A stretch of DNA of 33,658 nucleotides from Hydrogenophaga sp. A37 (GTDB lineage: Bacteria; Pseudomonadota; Gammaproteobacteria; Burkholderiales; Burkholderiaceae_C), in assembly GCF_002001205.1 (NCBI RefSeq), contig NZ_MUNZ01000194.1, forward strand, positions 1 to 33,658. Reading direction: 5' to 3'. The stretch's first letter is position 1. The number at the start of each line of letters is the position of its first letter. Below, one piece after another: positions 17,011-24,774 of the stretch. The notes beneath the pieces were generated by a model that did not search any database, was not told the origin of the DNA, and saw only the letters and a program-made list of their open reading frames with translations. The translations under genes were made by a program, and so were the position numbers.

Positions 17011-17576
17011 TTGCCAGCGCCCTGTTGTTCCAGGCGCTCGCTCTTCCAGTACACGTCGTCGCCGCCGTTCATGCGGTTGAGCACGCGCGCGAGCACGAAC
17101 ATGAGGTCGCTCAGACGGTTGAGGTACTGGCGCGGGCCGTCTTTGATGGCCTCTTCATTGCCCAGCGCCACCAGCGCGCGCTCGGCTCGGCGCGCCACGG
17201 TGCGGCACACGTGGGCCAGCGACGCCGCGCGGTTGCCCGCCGGCAGGATGAACTCCTGCAGGCGCGGCAGCTGCGCGTTGTGGCGCTCCAGCGCGTCGTC
17301 CAGCGCCGCCACGGCCTCGGGCTTGAGCAGCTCGTAGCCGGGGATGGAAAGCTCGCCGCCGAGGTTGAAGAGCTGGTGCTGGATCTCGACCAGCAGCGTG
17401 CGCACGTCGGCGGGCAGCTCTTCGCACAGCAGCACGCCGATCTGCGAGTTCAGCTCGTCCACGTCGCCCATGGCGTGCACACGCAGGCTGTGCTTGGACA
17501 CGCGGGTGTTGTCGCCGAGGCCGGTGGTGCCGGCGTCGCCGGTGCGGGTGGCGATCTGGGTGAGGCGGTTGCCCAT
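17007..17576 (-). CDS. Cob(I)alamin adenosyltransferase, PduO type
   Basis: 189 aa, the usual length for an ATP:cob(I)alamin adenosyltransferase of the PduO/MMAB family (EC 2.5.1.17), a trimeric helical-bundle enzyme that makes adenosylcobalamin. The N-terminal ATP-binding motif RTGDAGTTGLG lies at 11-21; the conserved VDELNSQIG follows, and the C-terminal VARRAERALVALG and LNRLSDLMFVLARVLN blocks contain the Arg and Asn residues that complete the active site. The start at 17576 is supported by AAGGA just upstream, rather than an upstream ATG giving 18 extra residues. Adenosylcobalamin would serve methylmalonyl-CoA mutase, ribonucleotide reductase or ethanolamine lyase elsewhere. No cobalamin riboswitch was seen upstream. 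Confidence 0.93.
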   Translation of the reverse strand: MGNRLTQIATRTGDAGTTGLGDNTRVSKHSLRVHAMGDVDELNSQIGVLLCEELPADVRTLLVEIQHQLFNLGGELSIPGYELLKPEAVAALDDALERHNAQLPRLQEFILPAGNRAASLAHVCRTVARRAERALVALGNEEAIKDGPRQYLNRLSDLMFVLARVLNRMNGGDDVYWKSERLEQQGAGK

Positions 17577-17810
17577 GGCGGTCCTTGTCTGTTTGGTGTG
17601 GATCGGATTGTGCGGGAACCACCAAGGCATTCAACAGAAAGGGCGTTTGGCCGCCGGGCCGCCCCGAGGAAAAACAGCCCCGTAACAGCACGCAGGGAAA
17701 TGTGTCCTGCGCAAGCAGACGGTGCTGCGGGAAACAACCGGCAAAAGCACTGGCAACGAACGCCCGAAGACGGTGCAATGCAAGTCCTTTCAACAGCTCA
17801 GGAGAAGCAC

Positions 17811-18107
17811 ATGACCCGTCGCAACCAACGCATCGCCAACTTCGAAGCCCGCAGCCTCATGCTCATCGCCGGCCTGACCCTGGGCGCTGCTGGCGCCGCG
17901 TTTGCGCAGAGCACGGCGAGCCCAGCCACCGTCACGGACAAAGAGGTGAGCGCCGCGTTCACCAAGGCCGACAAAAACGCCGACGGCAAGCTGAGCCGCG
18001 AAGAGGCCACCATGCTGCCGGCCGTGGCCGCCAATTTCGAGAAGGTCGACGGCGACAAGGACGGCTCGGTGAACCTGGCCGAATTCAGCAAGGCGATGAA
18101 GATGTAA
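17811..18107 (+). CDS. Secreted EF-hand calcium-binding protein
   Basis: 98 aa. An N-terminal signal peptide (about 1-32: SLMLIAGLTLGAAGAAFAQ) precedes two EF-hand loops: DKNADGKLSREE (residues about 53-64) and DGDKDGSVNLAEF (79-91). Both loops carry Asp/Asn at positions 1, 3 and 5, Gly at 6 and a Glu at 12, so calcium binding in the periplasm is likely. CAGGAG sits about nine bases before the ATG; a long open frame upstream is antisense to the adenosyltransferase gene and is not used. Function beyond calcium buffering or sensing is unknown. A weak inverted repeat (AAACCC...GGGTTT, 18107-18130) follows the stop. Confidence 0.88.
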   Translation: MTRRNQRIANFEARSLMLIAGLTLGAAGAAFAQSTASPATVTDKEVSAAFTKADKNADGKLSREEATMLPAVAANFEKVDGDKDGSVNLAEFSKAMKM

Positions 18108-18204
18108 ACCCAGGCGGGGGGGCGGGTTTCTGGCAGCGAGCCAGACACCCTGAAGGGCTAAACTGGCCGACCGGGCAGACGCCCGGTACCACAGGAGACC
18201 GCCC

Positions 18205-19629
18205 ATGAACGCCCCCACGCCCTTGGCCCACCTCGCGCCCGACATCCGGCAGCGCGAGGTGCCCGCCACGCTGATCGCCTCGCTGCAACAGCGCTTTGGC
18301 GCCCAGTGCTCCATCGCCCAGGCGGTGCGCGAGCAACACGGGCGCGACGAATCCGTCTACGACGTGCCGCCCCCGGCGGCGGTGGTGTTCGCCCAGAGCA
18401 CGCAAGACGTGGCCGACGCTGTGAAGCTCGCCGCGCAATACCAATACCCGGTCATCCCTTTCGGCGTCGGCTCTTCGCTCGAAGGCCATTTGCTCGCGGT
18501 GCAAGGCGGCATCAGCATCGACGTCAGCCGCATGGACCAGGTGCTGTCGATCAACGCCGAGGACCTGACGGTGACGGTGCAGCCCGGCGTGACGCGCATG
18601 GGTGTGAACACCGCGGTGAGAAGTGAAGGCCTGTTCTTTCCCATCGACCCGGGTGCGGACGCCTCCATCGGCGGCATGGCGGCCACGCGCGCTTCCGGCA
18701 CCAACGCCGTGCGCTACGGCACCATGCGTGAAAACGTGCTCGCGCTGGAAGTGGTGACCGCCAAGGGTGAAGTCATCCGCACCGGCACGCGCGCCAAAAA
18801 ATCCAGCGCCGGCTACGACCTCACGCGCCTGATGGTGGGCAGCGAAGGCACGCTGGGCGTGATCACCGAAGTGACGCTCAAGCTCTACCCGCTGCCCGAA
18901 GCGATCTCGGCCGCGACCTGCTCGTTCCCCACCATCGAAGCCGCGGTGCGCACCGTGATCCAGGTCATCCAGCTGGGCGTGCCGATCGCGCGCTGCGAGC
19001 TGATCGACGCCAACACCGTGCGCATGGTCAACGCGCACAGCAAGCTCGGCCTGCGCGAAGAACACATGCTGCTGATGGAGTTCCACGGCTCGCCCGCGAG
19101 CGTGAAGGAACAGGCCGAGACGGTGCAAGAGATCGCCGCCGACTTCGAGGGCCAGGCTTTCGAATGGGCGACCACGCCCGAAGAGCGCACCCGCCTGTGG
19201 ACCGCGCGGCACAACGCCTACTTCGCCGCCATCCAGAGCAAGCCGGGCTGCCGCGCCATCAGCACCGACACCTGCGTGCCCATCAGCCGCCTGGCCGACT
19301 GCCTGCTCGACTCGGTGGCCGAGGCCGACGCCAGCGGCATCCCCTACTTTCTGGTCGGCCATGTGGGCGACGGCAACTTCCACTTCGGCTACCTGATCGA
19401 CCCGGCCATCCCCGAAGAACGCGAGCGTGCCGAGGGGCTGAACAACCAGCTCGTGGCCCGGGCGCTCAGCCTGGAAGGCACCTGCACCGGCGAGCATGGC
19501 GTGGGCCTGCACAAGATGGACTTCCTGCTCACCGAGGCCGGCACCGGCGCGGTCGACATGATGCGCAGCATCAAGCGCGCGCTCGATCCGGACAACATCC
19601 TGAACCCGGGCAAGATCTTCTCGATCTGA
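18205..19629 (+). CDS. FAD-linked D-lactate dehydrogenase (GlcD/LDHD family)
   Basis: 474 aa FAD-dependent oxidoreductase of the vanillyl-alcohol-oxidase/GlcD superfamily. The FAD-binding domain has PVIPFGVGSSLEGH near residue 90 and VTVQPGVTRMGVNT near 130, with PIDPGADASIGGMAATRASG near 155. The C-terminal domain has HVGDGNFH (386-393) and the flavin/substrate motif EHGVG (430-434) in CTGEHGVGLHK. This GEGHGVG-like end and the length match D-lactate dehydrogenase (cytochrome, EC 1.1.2.4) more than GlcD of the three-subunit glycolate oxidase; no glcE or glcF is adjacent. It probably passes electrons from D-lactate or another D-2-hydroxy acid to the respiratory chain. AGGAGA precedes the ATG. 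Confidence 0.9.
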   Translation: MNAPTPLAHLAPDIRQREVPATLIASLQQRFGAQCSIAQAVREQHGRDESVYDVPPPAAVVFAQSTQDVADAVKLAAQYQYPVIPFGVGSSLEGHLLAVQGGISIDVSRMDQVLSINAEDLTVTVQPGVTRMGVNTAVRSEGLFFPIDPGADASIGGMAATRASGTNAVRYGTMRENVLALEVVTAKGEVIRTGTRAKKSSAGYDLTRLMVGSEGTLGVITEVTLKLYPLPEAISAATCSFPTIEAAVRTVIQVIQLGVPIARCELIDANTVRMVNAHSKLGLREEHMLLMEFHGSPASVKEQAETVQEIAADFEGQAFEWATTPEERTRLWTARHNAYFAAIQSKPGCRAISTDTCVPISRLADCLLDSVAEADASGIPYFLVGHVGDGNFHFGYLIDPAIPEERERAEGLNNQLVARALSLEGTCTGEHGVGLHKMDFLLTEAGTGAVDMMRSIKRALDPDNILNPGKIFSI

Positions 19630-19764
19630 GGGGCGGGGCACTCCCCCAAGCAGGGGACAGAAGCTTCGCGCCGCCCTCGGGCATCCGGCTTGACCCGTCT
19701 GGGCAGGCGCAAAATCGCGGGGTAGACTTTCTTCTTCTTTGTCCGTCCCTCGCGAAGGATCCCC

Positions 19765-20343
19765 ATGAAACGCTTGCTGCTCCCTTTGCTGCTGCTGTCC
19801 GGCACCGCTTTCGCGCAAGACACCATCCGCATCTGCGACAACACCGGCTGCTCCGACCGGCCGCGCAACACCGCGAATTTCGAGGCCGAGCTGGCGGCCC
19901 AGGCCGACCCTGCCGCCGATGCCAAGGTCGCCGCACTCGAAGCCATGGCCGAAAAGGATCCGCGCGCAGCCTACGACCTCGGGCTGCGCTATTTCCGTGG
20001 CGCCGGCGTTCGCAAGGACAGCTACCTCGCCATCAAATGGATGCGCGACGCGGGCGAGCGCGGTGACTTCAAGGCAGCACAGGCGCTGGGCCGCTTCTAC
20101 CTGGTGGGCCTCGAAGAAATGGGCGCCGACCCCGCCGAAGCCGAGCGCTGGCTGATGATGGCCGCCGACAAGGGCGACAAGGAAGCCAAGAAAATGCTGG
20201 TGCAGGCCCGAAAGGCCAAGAACGAGGCCCAGTCCGACCACAAGTGGCGCGAAGACGTGCGCAAGAACGGCTGGTTTGGCGGCTGGTACAGCGGCTATGC
20301 TTACCGCACGTATTGGCGCGACGGCCGCTGGCTGTTCTATTGA
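19765..20343 (+). CDS. Secreted Sel1-repeat-like protein
   Basis: 192 aa with a Sec signal peptide (1-18, LLLPLLLLSGTAFAQ). The mature N-terminus has CDNTGC, a Cys pair. Residues about 70-145 form two Sel1-like helical repeats: AAYDLGLRYFRGAGV...SYLAIKWMRDAGERG and AAQALGRFYLVGLEEMGA...EAERWLMMAADKGD. The C-terminal 35 residues are charged then aromatic (WFGGWYSGYAYRTYWRDGRW). Sel1 repeats mediate protein-protein contacts in the envelope. GAAGGA precedes the ATG. It lies 56 bases upstream of the CsgG-like lipoprotein gene on the same strand, so the pair may form an operon and act together at the envelope (inference). Confidence 0.85.
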   Translation: MKRLLLPLLLLSGTAFAQDTIRICDNTGCSDRPRNTANFEAELAAQADPAADAKVAALEAMAEKDPRAAYDLGLRYFRGAGVRKDSYLAIKWMRDAGERGDFKAAQALGRFYLVGLEEMGADPAEAERWLMMAADKGDKEAKKMLVQARKAKNEAQSDHKWREDVRKNGWFGGWYSGYAYRTYWRDGRWLFY

Positions 20344-20399
20344 TCCGTTTGCCGCGCCCGCATCCCTTTTTCTCTCATCTTGATCTCAGGAAGACTCTC

Positions 20400-21239
20400 A
20401 TGAAACTGACCACAACCACCCGTCTGACCACCGCCCTTGCACTGGGCCTCACGCTCACGGCTTGCGGCGGCACAGGCGGTGGCCGCGTCACCACGGGCAG
20501 CAGCCCGACCGCCACCACCGGCGCGGCCGCTGGCGGCACCAGCGTCGGCGCCAACGAATCCCTGGAACGCTGCGCTTCTCCGCTGGGCACGCTGGCCGTG
20601 GACGACGGCCGAGACAAAGAATGGTGGGGCAGCTTCGGCGCCGCCACCCAGATCACCTCCATCGAGCCGCTGATCCGCCTGGCCGTGGCGCAATCCAACT
20701 GCTTCGTGATCACCTCCATCGGCAACAACCGCACCGAGAGCAAGCTCTCCGGCATCACCGACAAGCAGCGCAACTCGGGTGAGTTCCGTGCCGGCTCCAA
20801 GCAGCAGAAGGGCCAGCGTGTCGCTGCTGACTACTACCTGGAACCCGCGATCATCATCGACAACGAGTCGACCGGCCAGGTCGTGGGCGCGCTCGGTGGT
20901 CTGCTGGGCGGCCGCAACCGCAACCTGGCGGTCATTGCCGGCGGACTGGAAAGCAAAGCCTCGGTCGTGACCCTGACCATGTTCGACATCCGCTCGGGCG
21001 TGCAGATCGCGATCTCCGAAGGCAACGCCACCGCCACCAACTACGGCGCGGCCCTGAGCGCCTTCGGCCCCAGCGCGGCCGGCTCCCTGGGCGGCTTCTC
21101 GCGCTCGCCAGCCGGCAAGGCCACCGTGGCCGCGTTCACCGACTCGTACAACAGCATGGTCATCGCGCTGCGCAACTACAAGGCGCAGGAGGTCAAGGGC
21201 GGCCTGGGCAAGGGTGGCCAGCTCAAGGTGGGGAACTGA
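20400..21239 (+). CDS. CsgG-like lipoprotein
   Basis: 279 aa. The lipoprotein signal ends in LTLTAC (Cys22), followed by a Gly/Ser/Thr-rich linker. The body shows the CsgG/HfaB-type pattern: IRLAVAQSNCFVIT (related to the helix where these proteins write 'LxxALxxSGRFxVV'), the DYYLEPAII strand, and SVVTLTMFDIRSGVQIAISEGNATATNYG, here cut to two pieces, like the 'ltlrvvDvrTGeVl.s..g.g' block. CsgG forms the outer-membrane secretion pore for curli; this is a divergent homologue with no csgA/B/E/F nearby, so pore formation is not assured. Start at 20400 is supported by AGGAAG; an upstream in-frame ATG lies inside the preceding gene. It is followed by a perfect terminator. Confidence 0.78.
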   Translation: MKLTTTTRLTTALALGLTLTACGGTGGGRVTTGSSPTATTGAAAGGTSVGANESLERCASPLGTLAVDDGRDKEWWGSFGAATQITSIEPLIRLAVAQSNCFVITSIGNNRTESKLSGITDKQRNSGEFRAGSKQQKGQRVAADYYLEPAIIIDNESTGQVVGALGGLLGGRNRNLAVIAGGLESKASVVTLTMFDIRSGVQIAISEGNATATNYGAALSAFGPSAAGSLGGFSRSPAGKATVAAFTDSYNSMVIALRNYKAQEVKGGLGKGGQLKVGN

Positions 21240-21240
21240 C

Positions 21241-21308
21241 GCCCCCCTGCGCCGCTGCGCGGCTTCCCCCCAGGGGGACGATGCCCTCGGGCCGGCGAAG
21301 CCGGACCT
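21241..21308. repeat. GC-rich hairpin element after the CsgG-like gene
   Basis: GCCGCTGCGCGGC, CCCCC-CA-GGGGG and GGGCCGGC-GAA-GCCGGAC follow one another. The last is a loop variant of the GGGCCGGC-TTT/TTC-GCCGGAC hairpin seen at 7478-7495 and 29548-29565. It appears to be a third member of the same loose intergenic family. Confidence 0.5.
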
Positions 21309-21340
21309 TCGGCATCTGCTTGAAGCTGGCGCGACGTCAG

Positions 21341-21370
21341 GAAAAAGGCCTCCATCTGGAGGCCTTTTTC
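21341..21370. terminator. Strong bidirectional intrinsic terminator
   Basis: GAAAAAGGCCTCC (21341-21353), loop ATCT, GGAGGCCTTTTTC (21358-21370): a perfect 13-base-pair inverted repeat with an A tract on one side and a T tract on the other. It ends the CsgG-like gene and could also stop transcripts arriving from parB on the opposite strand. Confidence 0.92.
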
Positions 21371-21389
21371 TTGGGCTCTTGACGGTTTC

Positions 21390-21494
21390 ATACGGCTTTG
21401 CATTCAAGCGTAGAACAAGGCGCGAAGCCGCAGACAGTGCTACAGCACGGCAAGGCGAAGCAACGAAGTTATACGTTTGAAGGCAACGCCGTAT
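21390..21494. repeat. 105-bp palindromic intergenic element next to parB
   Basis: Terminal inverted repeats of 23 bases (21390-21412 and 21472-21494) match at 20 of 23 positions, and the centre holds GTGCT-AC-AGCAC. The outer end of the right arm shares its last base with the parB stop codon. The whole unit could fold into one long hairpin. It looks like a REP/MITE-type element; only one copy is in the window. Confidence 0.65.
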
Positions 21495-22423
21495 CAGCGC
21501 TCGTTGCGGAGCTTGTCGATCAGGCCATTGAGCTCGTCGATGGAACCGAACTGGATCGCGAGTTCGCCCATCTCTTCGACGCGGCCGTGGCGCTTGACGC
21601 GCTTCTTGACGCGCACCTCGACCTCGGCGGTCAGTAGGTCCGACAGTTCTTCTTCCACGCGCTTGATGTCGCGCGACTTGTCTTTCGTGGGTTTTTGCTG
21701 CACGAGGTTGAACTCGGCACCCAGTTTTTTCACCAGGCTCTCGGCCTCGCGCACCGACATCTTCTTGGCCGCAATCTGGTTGGCCGCCGTGATCTGCGCC
21801 ACCTTCTCCAGCGCCAGCAACGCGCGCGCGTGGCCCATGTCGATGTCGCCCGCCATCAGCATGGTCTGCACCGGCTCGGCCAGCTGCAGCAGGCGCAACA
21901 GGTTCGACGCCGCGCTGCGTGAACGGCCCACGGCCTGCGCGGCCTGCTCGTGCGTCAAGCCAAATTCCTTGACCAGCCGCTGCAAGCCCTGGGCCTCCTC
22001 CAGCGGGTTCAGGTCTTCGCGCTGGATGTTCTCGATCAGCGCCATCGCTGCCGCCGCCTCGTTCGGCACGTCGCGCACCAGCACCGGCACGCTGTCCAGC
22101 CCGGCGAGCTTGGAGGCGCGGAAGCGGCGTTCGCCCGCGATGATTTCGTACTTGCCGGCGTTCGGCCCGTCAACCAGCTTGCGCACCAGGATCGGCTGCA
22201 TGATGCCCTGCGCCTTGATCGACTCGGCCAGCTCGTACAGCGCGCCCTCGTCCATGTGTGTGCGCGGCTGGTAGGCGCCCGGAACCAGCTCGGTCAGGGC
22301 CAGCGAGCTGGGCGTGGCGTTGCGCGCGTTGTCCTGCGCGTCGGGCGAAGCGGCTTCCGCCACTTTGGGGCCCAGCAGGGCTTCGAGTCCGCGGCCGAGG
22401 CCCTTGGGTTTTTTGGTGACCAT
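21494..22423 (-). CDS. parB: Chromosome partitioning protein ParB
   Basis: 309 aa CTP-dependent clamp that loads at parS and spreads to organise the origin region. In order: an N-terminal KGLGRGLEALLG (7-18), which stimulates ParA ATPase; the CTP-binding domain with GERRFRA (97-103) and ENIQRED (131-137); a helix-turn-helix (about 156-177, LTHEQAAQAVGRSRSAASN); and a C-terminal dimerisation domain (about 255-309). Three matching parS sites lie at 25599, 26515 and 28246. It is separated from parA by a hydrolase and a cupin gene on the same strand. The stop codon lies against a palindromic repeat. Confidence 0.97.
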   Translation of the reverse strand: MVTKKPKGLGRGLEALLGPKVAEAASPDAQDNARNATPSSLALTELVPGAYQPRTHMDEGALYELAESIKAQGIMQPILVRKLVDGPNAGKYEIIAGERRFRASKLAGLDSVPVLVRDVPNEAAAAMALIENIQREDLNPLEEAQGLQRLVKEFGLTHEQAAQAVGRSRSAASNLLRLLQLAEPVQTMLMAGDIDMGHARALLALEKVAQITAANQIAAKKMSVREAESLVKKLGAEFNLVQQKPTKDKSRDIKRVEEELSDLLTAEVEVRVKKRVKRHGRVEEMGELAIQFGSIDELNGLIDKLRNER

Positions 22424-22475
22424 GGTGGTTTGATTGGGGTGAGATGAGGGGGTCGCAGGCGCCGCGATGGTCGAG

Positions 22476-22784
22476 CTATTGATCGATGATCACCAAGGTT
22501 CCATGGCTGCCAGGTGCCACGGCGTGGGGCACACCCGCAGGAACAATGAACACTTCGCCTGCCGTCACTTCGATCTGTTGGCCCTGGATGTCCAGATTCA
22601 TCTGCCCGTCCAGCACCAGCAAGGCCTCGTCGAAGGCGTGCGATTCGTCGGGGTAGGCGGCCGCGTCCATGCGCAGTACCTTGACATTCGCGCCCGCGGC
22701 CTGGCCCAACACCGTGGATCGCCATGCGGTCGGCAATGCCTGCGCAGCATCGATCAGGTTGATTTTCGGAAGGTTCTGGCTCAT
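22476..22784 (-). CDS. Small cupin-domain protein
   Basis: 102 aa single-domain cupin. The two cupin motifs are degenerate: PDESHAFDEALLVLDGQMNLDI (residues about 45-66, shown to 20 in parts) with His and Glu of motif 1, and GEVFIVPAGVPHAV (75-88) for motif 2 with His87. Metal binding is plausible; substrate unknown. Its ATG overlaps the stop of the hydrolase gene as ATGA. It sits 52 bases upstream of parB in the same transcript, but has no known role in partition. Confidence 0.87.
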   Translation of the reverse strand: MSQNLPKINLIDAAQALPTAWRSTVLGQAAGANVKVLRMDAAAYPDESHAFDEALLVLDGQMNLDIQGQQIEVTAGEVFIVPAGVPHAVAPGSHGTLVIIDQ

Positions 22785-23332
22785 GGCCGCGGGCTTTCTG
22801 ATAGCAAGCTTGTGAGTAGCACCAACCCCTCTGGCCAGTCGCCCAGCCCCGATTCGGCGTTGATGTGACCGCGCTCGCCGAGGTCGATGAAGCGCGAGCC
22901 CCAGCTGTCGGCCAGGCTTTGGGCTTTGGCGAAGTCGCAGTACGGGTCGTCGCGGCTGCCCACCAGCACGCTGGGGAACGGCAGGCGCTGGCGAGCGATG
23001 GGCGACCAGCTGGGCAGTTGGTCACGCAGTTCCTCGCGTTCCGGGTCGCCCGGCGCGACGAGCAGCGCGCCCTGCACGCGGCCGGTGCTGCGCGAGACCT
23101 GCGCCCAGGCGGCCGTGAGGATGCAGCCGAGGCTGTGGGCGACGAGCACCACCGGGCCGTCGGTGCCCAGGATCACGTCTTCCAGCCGCGCGATCCAGTC
23201 ACCGCGCTTGGGCGTCATCCAGTCGTGCTGGTCCACGCGGCGGTAGCCGTGCTCGGCTTCCCAGCGGCTCTGCCAGTGGTCTGAGCCGCTGTTCTGCCAG
23301 CCCGGCAGGATGAGGACATTGTCAGGTTTCAT
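22781..23332 (-). CDS. RBBP9/YdeN family alpha/beta hydrolase
   Basis: 183 aa serine hydrolase of the RBBP9/YdeN family. The family start ILPGWQNSGSDHWQSRWE is clear (8-25). The catalytic triad is probably Ser67 in AHSLG, Asp128 or Asp129 in SRDDPY, and His156 in GHINAESG. Natural substrate unknown. It begins 24 bases after the parA stop and overlaps the cupin gene by four bases, so parA, this gene, the cupin gene and parB are probably co-transcribed. Confidence 0.92.
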   Translation of the reverse strand: MKPDNVLILPGWQNSGSDHWQSRWEAEHGYRRVDQHDWMTPKRGDWIARLEDVILGTDGPVVLVAHSLGCILTAAWAQVSRSTGRVQGALLVAPGDPEREELRDQLPSWSPIARQRLPFPSVLVGSRDDPYCDFAKAQSLADSWGSRFIDLGERGHINAESGLGDWPEGLVLLTSLLSESPRP

Positions 23333-23356
23333 CGTGTGTTCACCGAAAGCCGGCGC

Positions 23357-24127
23357 TCACATCTGATTGATGCGTGCCACCATCTCGGTGGCAAAAGCCA
23401 CGAAGGCCTGGCTGCCGCGTGCGGACGGGTCGAACACCACGCCGGGCAAGCCATAGCTCGGCGCTTCGGCCAGGCGCACGTTGCGCGGGATCACGGTGTC
23501 GAACACCTTGTCGCCAAAATGGGCCTTGAGCTGGTCGCTCACCTGTTGCTGCAGCGTGATGCGCGGGTCGAACATGACGCGCAGCAGGCCAATGATCTGC
23601 AGGTCGGGGTTGAGGTTGGCGTGCACCTGCTTGATGGTGTTGACCAGATCGGTCAGGCCTTCGAGCGCGAAGTATTCGCACTGCATGGGCACGATCACCC
23701 CGTGGGCCGCGCACAGGCCGTTGAGGGTGAGCATGGACAAACTGGGCGGGCAATCGATCAGCACGAAGTCGTAGTCGGCATTCACCTCGGCGAGCGCGGT
23801 CTTGAGGCGTTTGTCGCGCCGCTCCAGCTCGACCAGCTCGACCTCGGCGCCGGCCAGCTCGCGGTTGGCGCCGAGCACGTGGTAGCCGCACTTTTCTGAA
23901 AAGGTGGCCGCTTCCTGGACCGAAGCCGATTCGAGCAACACGTCGTACACCGACATGGCCATGCTGCGTTTGTCCACGCCCGAGCCCATGGTCGCATTGC
24001 CCTGCGGGTCAAGGTCAACCATGAGCACGCGCTGCCCGACCTTGGCCAGGCCGGCGGCGAGGTTGACGGTGGTGGTGGTTTTGCCGACGCCGCCCTTCTG
24101 GTTGGCCACACAGAATATTTTTGCCAT
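23357..24127 (-). CDS. parA: Chromosome partitioning ATPase ParA
   Basis: 256 aa deviant-Walker ATPase (Soj/ParA, short chromosomal type without N-terminal DNA-binding domain). Deviant Walker A KGGVGKTTT (11-19) with the signature Lys11; Walker A' VDLDPQGNATMG (about 37-48); Walker B FVLIDCPPSLS (about 121-131). It works with ParB to move the replication origin. The start at 24127 begins MAKIFCVANQKGG; a longer open frame upstream is antisense to conserved sequence of the FMN reductase frame. Its ATG shares one base with the stop of the FMN reductase gene (TGATG). Confidence 0.97.
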   Translation of the reverse strand: MAKIFCVANQKGGVGKTTTTVNLAAGLAKVGQRVLMVDLDPQGNATMGSGVDKRSMAMSVYDVLLESASVQEAATFSEKCGYHVLGANRELAGAEVELVELERRDKRLKTALAEVNADYDFVLIDCPPSLSMLTLNGLCAAHGVIVPMQCEYFALEGLTDLVNTIKQVHANLNPDLQIIGLLRVMFDPRITLQQQVSDQLKAHFGDKVFDTVIPRNVRLAEAPSYGLPGVVFDPSARGSQAFVAFATEMVARINQM

Positions 24128-24774
24128 CACGCCGTCTCTTTCGCGTTCAAGTGTTTGCTGTGTTCGATGGGTTGGCCCTTCTGCCCCGGCGAATCGGACC
24201 GCTCCCACAGGTGCCGCACCACCGCTTGCAGCGCCTCCGTCATCAGCTCGCGATAGGGCGAGGTGGACGACAACTGTTGCGCGCTCAGGTCGCAGGCGGT
24301 GACGGGAATGCGCAGACAGGCGCCGGGAATCAGGTCGGCGGCCATGGTGCGCAGGGTTTCTTTCAGGGACAGATCGGCGTGGTCCGCCCGGTGCGAAGGG
24401 TTGAAGACCGCAATGGGTTTGCCCGCAAACGGCGGGTGCCCGACAAGCCAGTCCAAGGCGTTCTTGATGGTTCCGGTGACGCCGTGCGCGTATTCGGGGC
24501 TGGCGATGACCAAGGCGTCGGCGTCGTCCACAGCCGCCCACAGCGCCAGCACATGGGCCGACGGCAAGGCCATCTCGTCGGGGTTGAACAACGGCAGCTG
24601 CCCCAAATGGTCAAAGATCCGGAAGGCCACCGGGCCAGGCCACGCCGAACCACCTGTCACCAGGCCGGTGGCGTCGAGCAACGCCCGGCTTCGGGACTGC
24701 TGGCGAAGGCTGCCGCACAGGCCAAGCAGCCTGACGGGTCTGGATGTCAGGGCGCGCTGGTCCGCCGCGATCAT
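24127..24774 (-). CDS. NADPH-dependent FMN reductase family protein
   Basis: 215 aa flavodoxin-like protein of the NADPH-dependent FMN reductase/azoreductase family. LLGLCGSLRQQSRSRALL (16-33) is the FMN-phosphate loop and ASPEYAHGVTGTIKNALDWL (about 92-111) is the characteristic flavin-contact motif. The C-terminal 30 residues are polar and poorly conserved. It starts in an ATGA overlap with the LysE-type gene and ends at the parA start, so it belongs to the partition-region operon. It is a paralogue of the gene at 28850-29440. Electron acceptor unknown (quinone, chromate or flavin are possible). Confidence 0.9.
   Translation of the reverse strand: MIAADQRALTSRPVRLLGLCGSLRQQSRSRALLDATGLVTGGSAWPGPVAFRIFDHLGQLPLFNPDEMALPSAHVLALWAAVDDADALVIASPEYAHGVTGTIKNALDWLVGHPPFAGKPIAVFNPSHRADHADLSLKETLRTMAADLIPGACLRIPVTACDLSAQQLSSTSPYRELMTEALQAVVRHLWERSDSPGQKGQPIEHSKHLNAKETA

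Noticed and set aside
17577..17810. Possible cobalamin riboswitch upstream of the adenosyltransferase gene
   Set aside because: No B12-box-like sequence or the expected ~200-nt conserved structure was seen on the minus strand in the region upstream of 17576.
18085..20241. A 718-codon minus-strand frame opposite D-lactate dehydrogenase and the Sel1-like gene
   Set aside because: Antisense to well-recognised genes; His/Gly/Arg/Ala-rich without domains.
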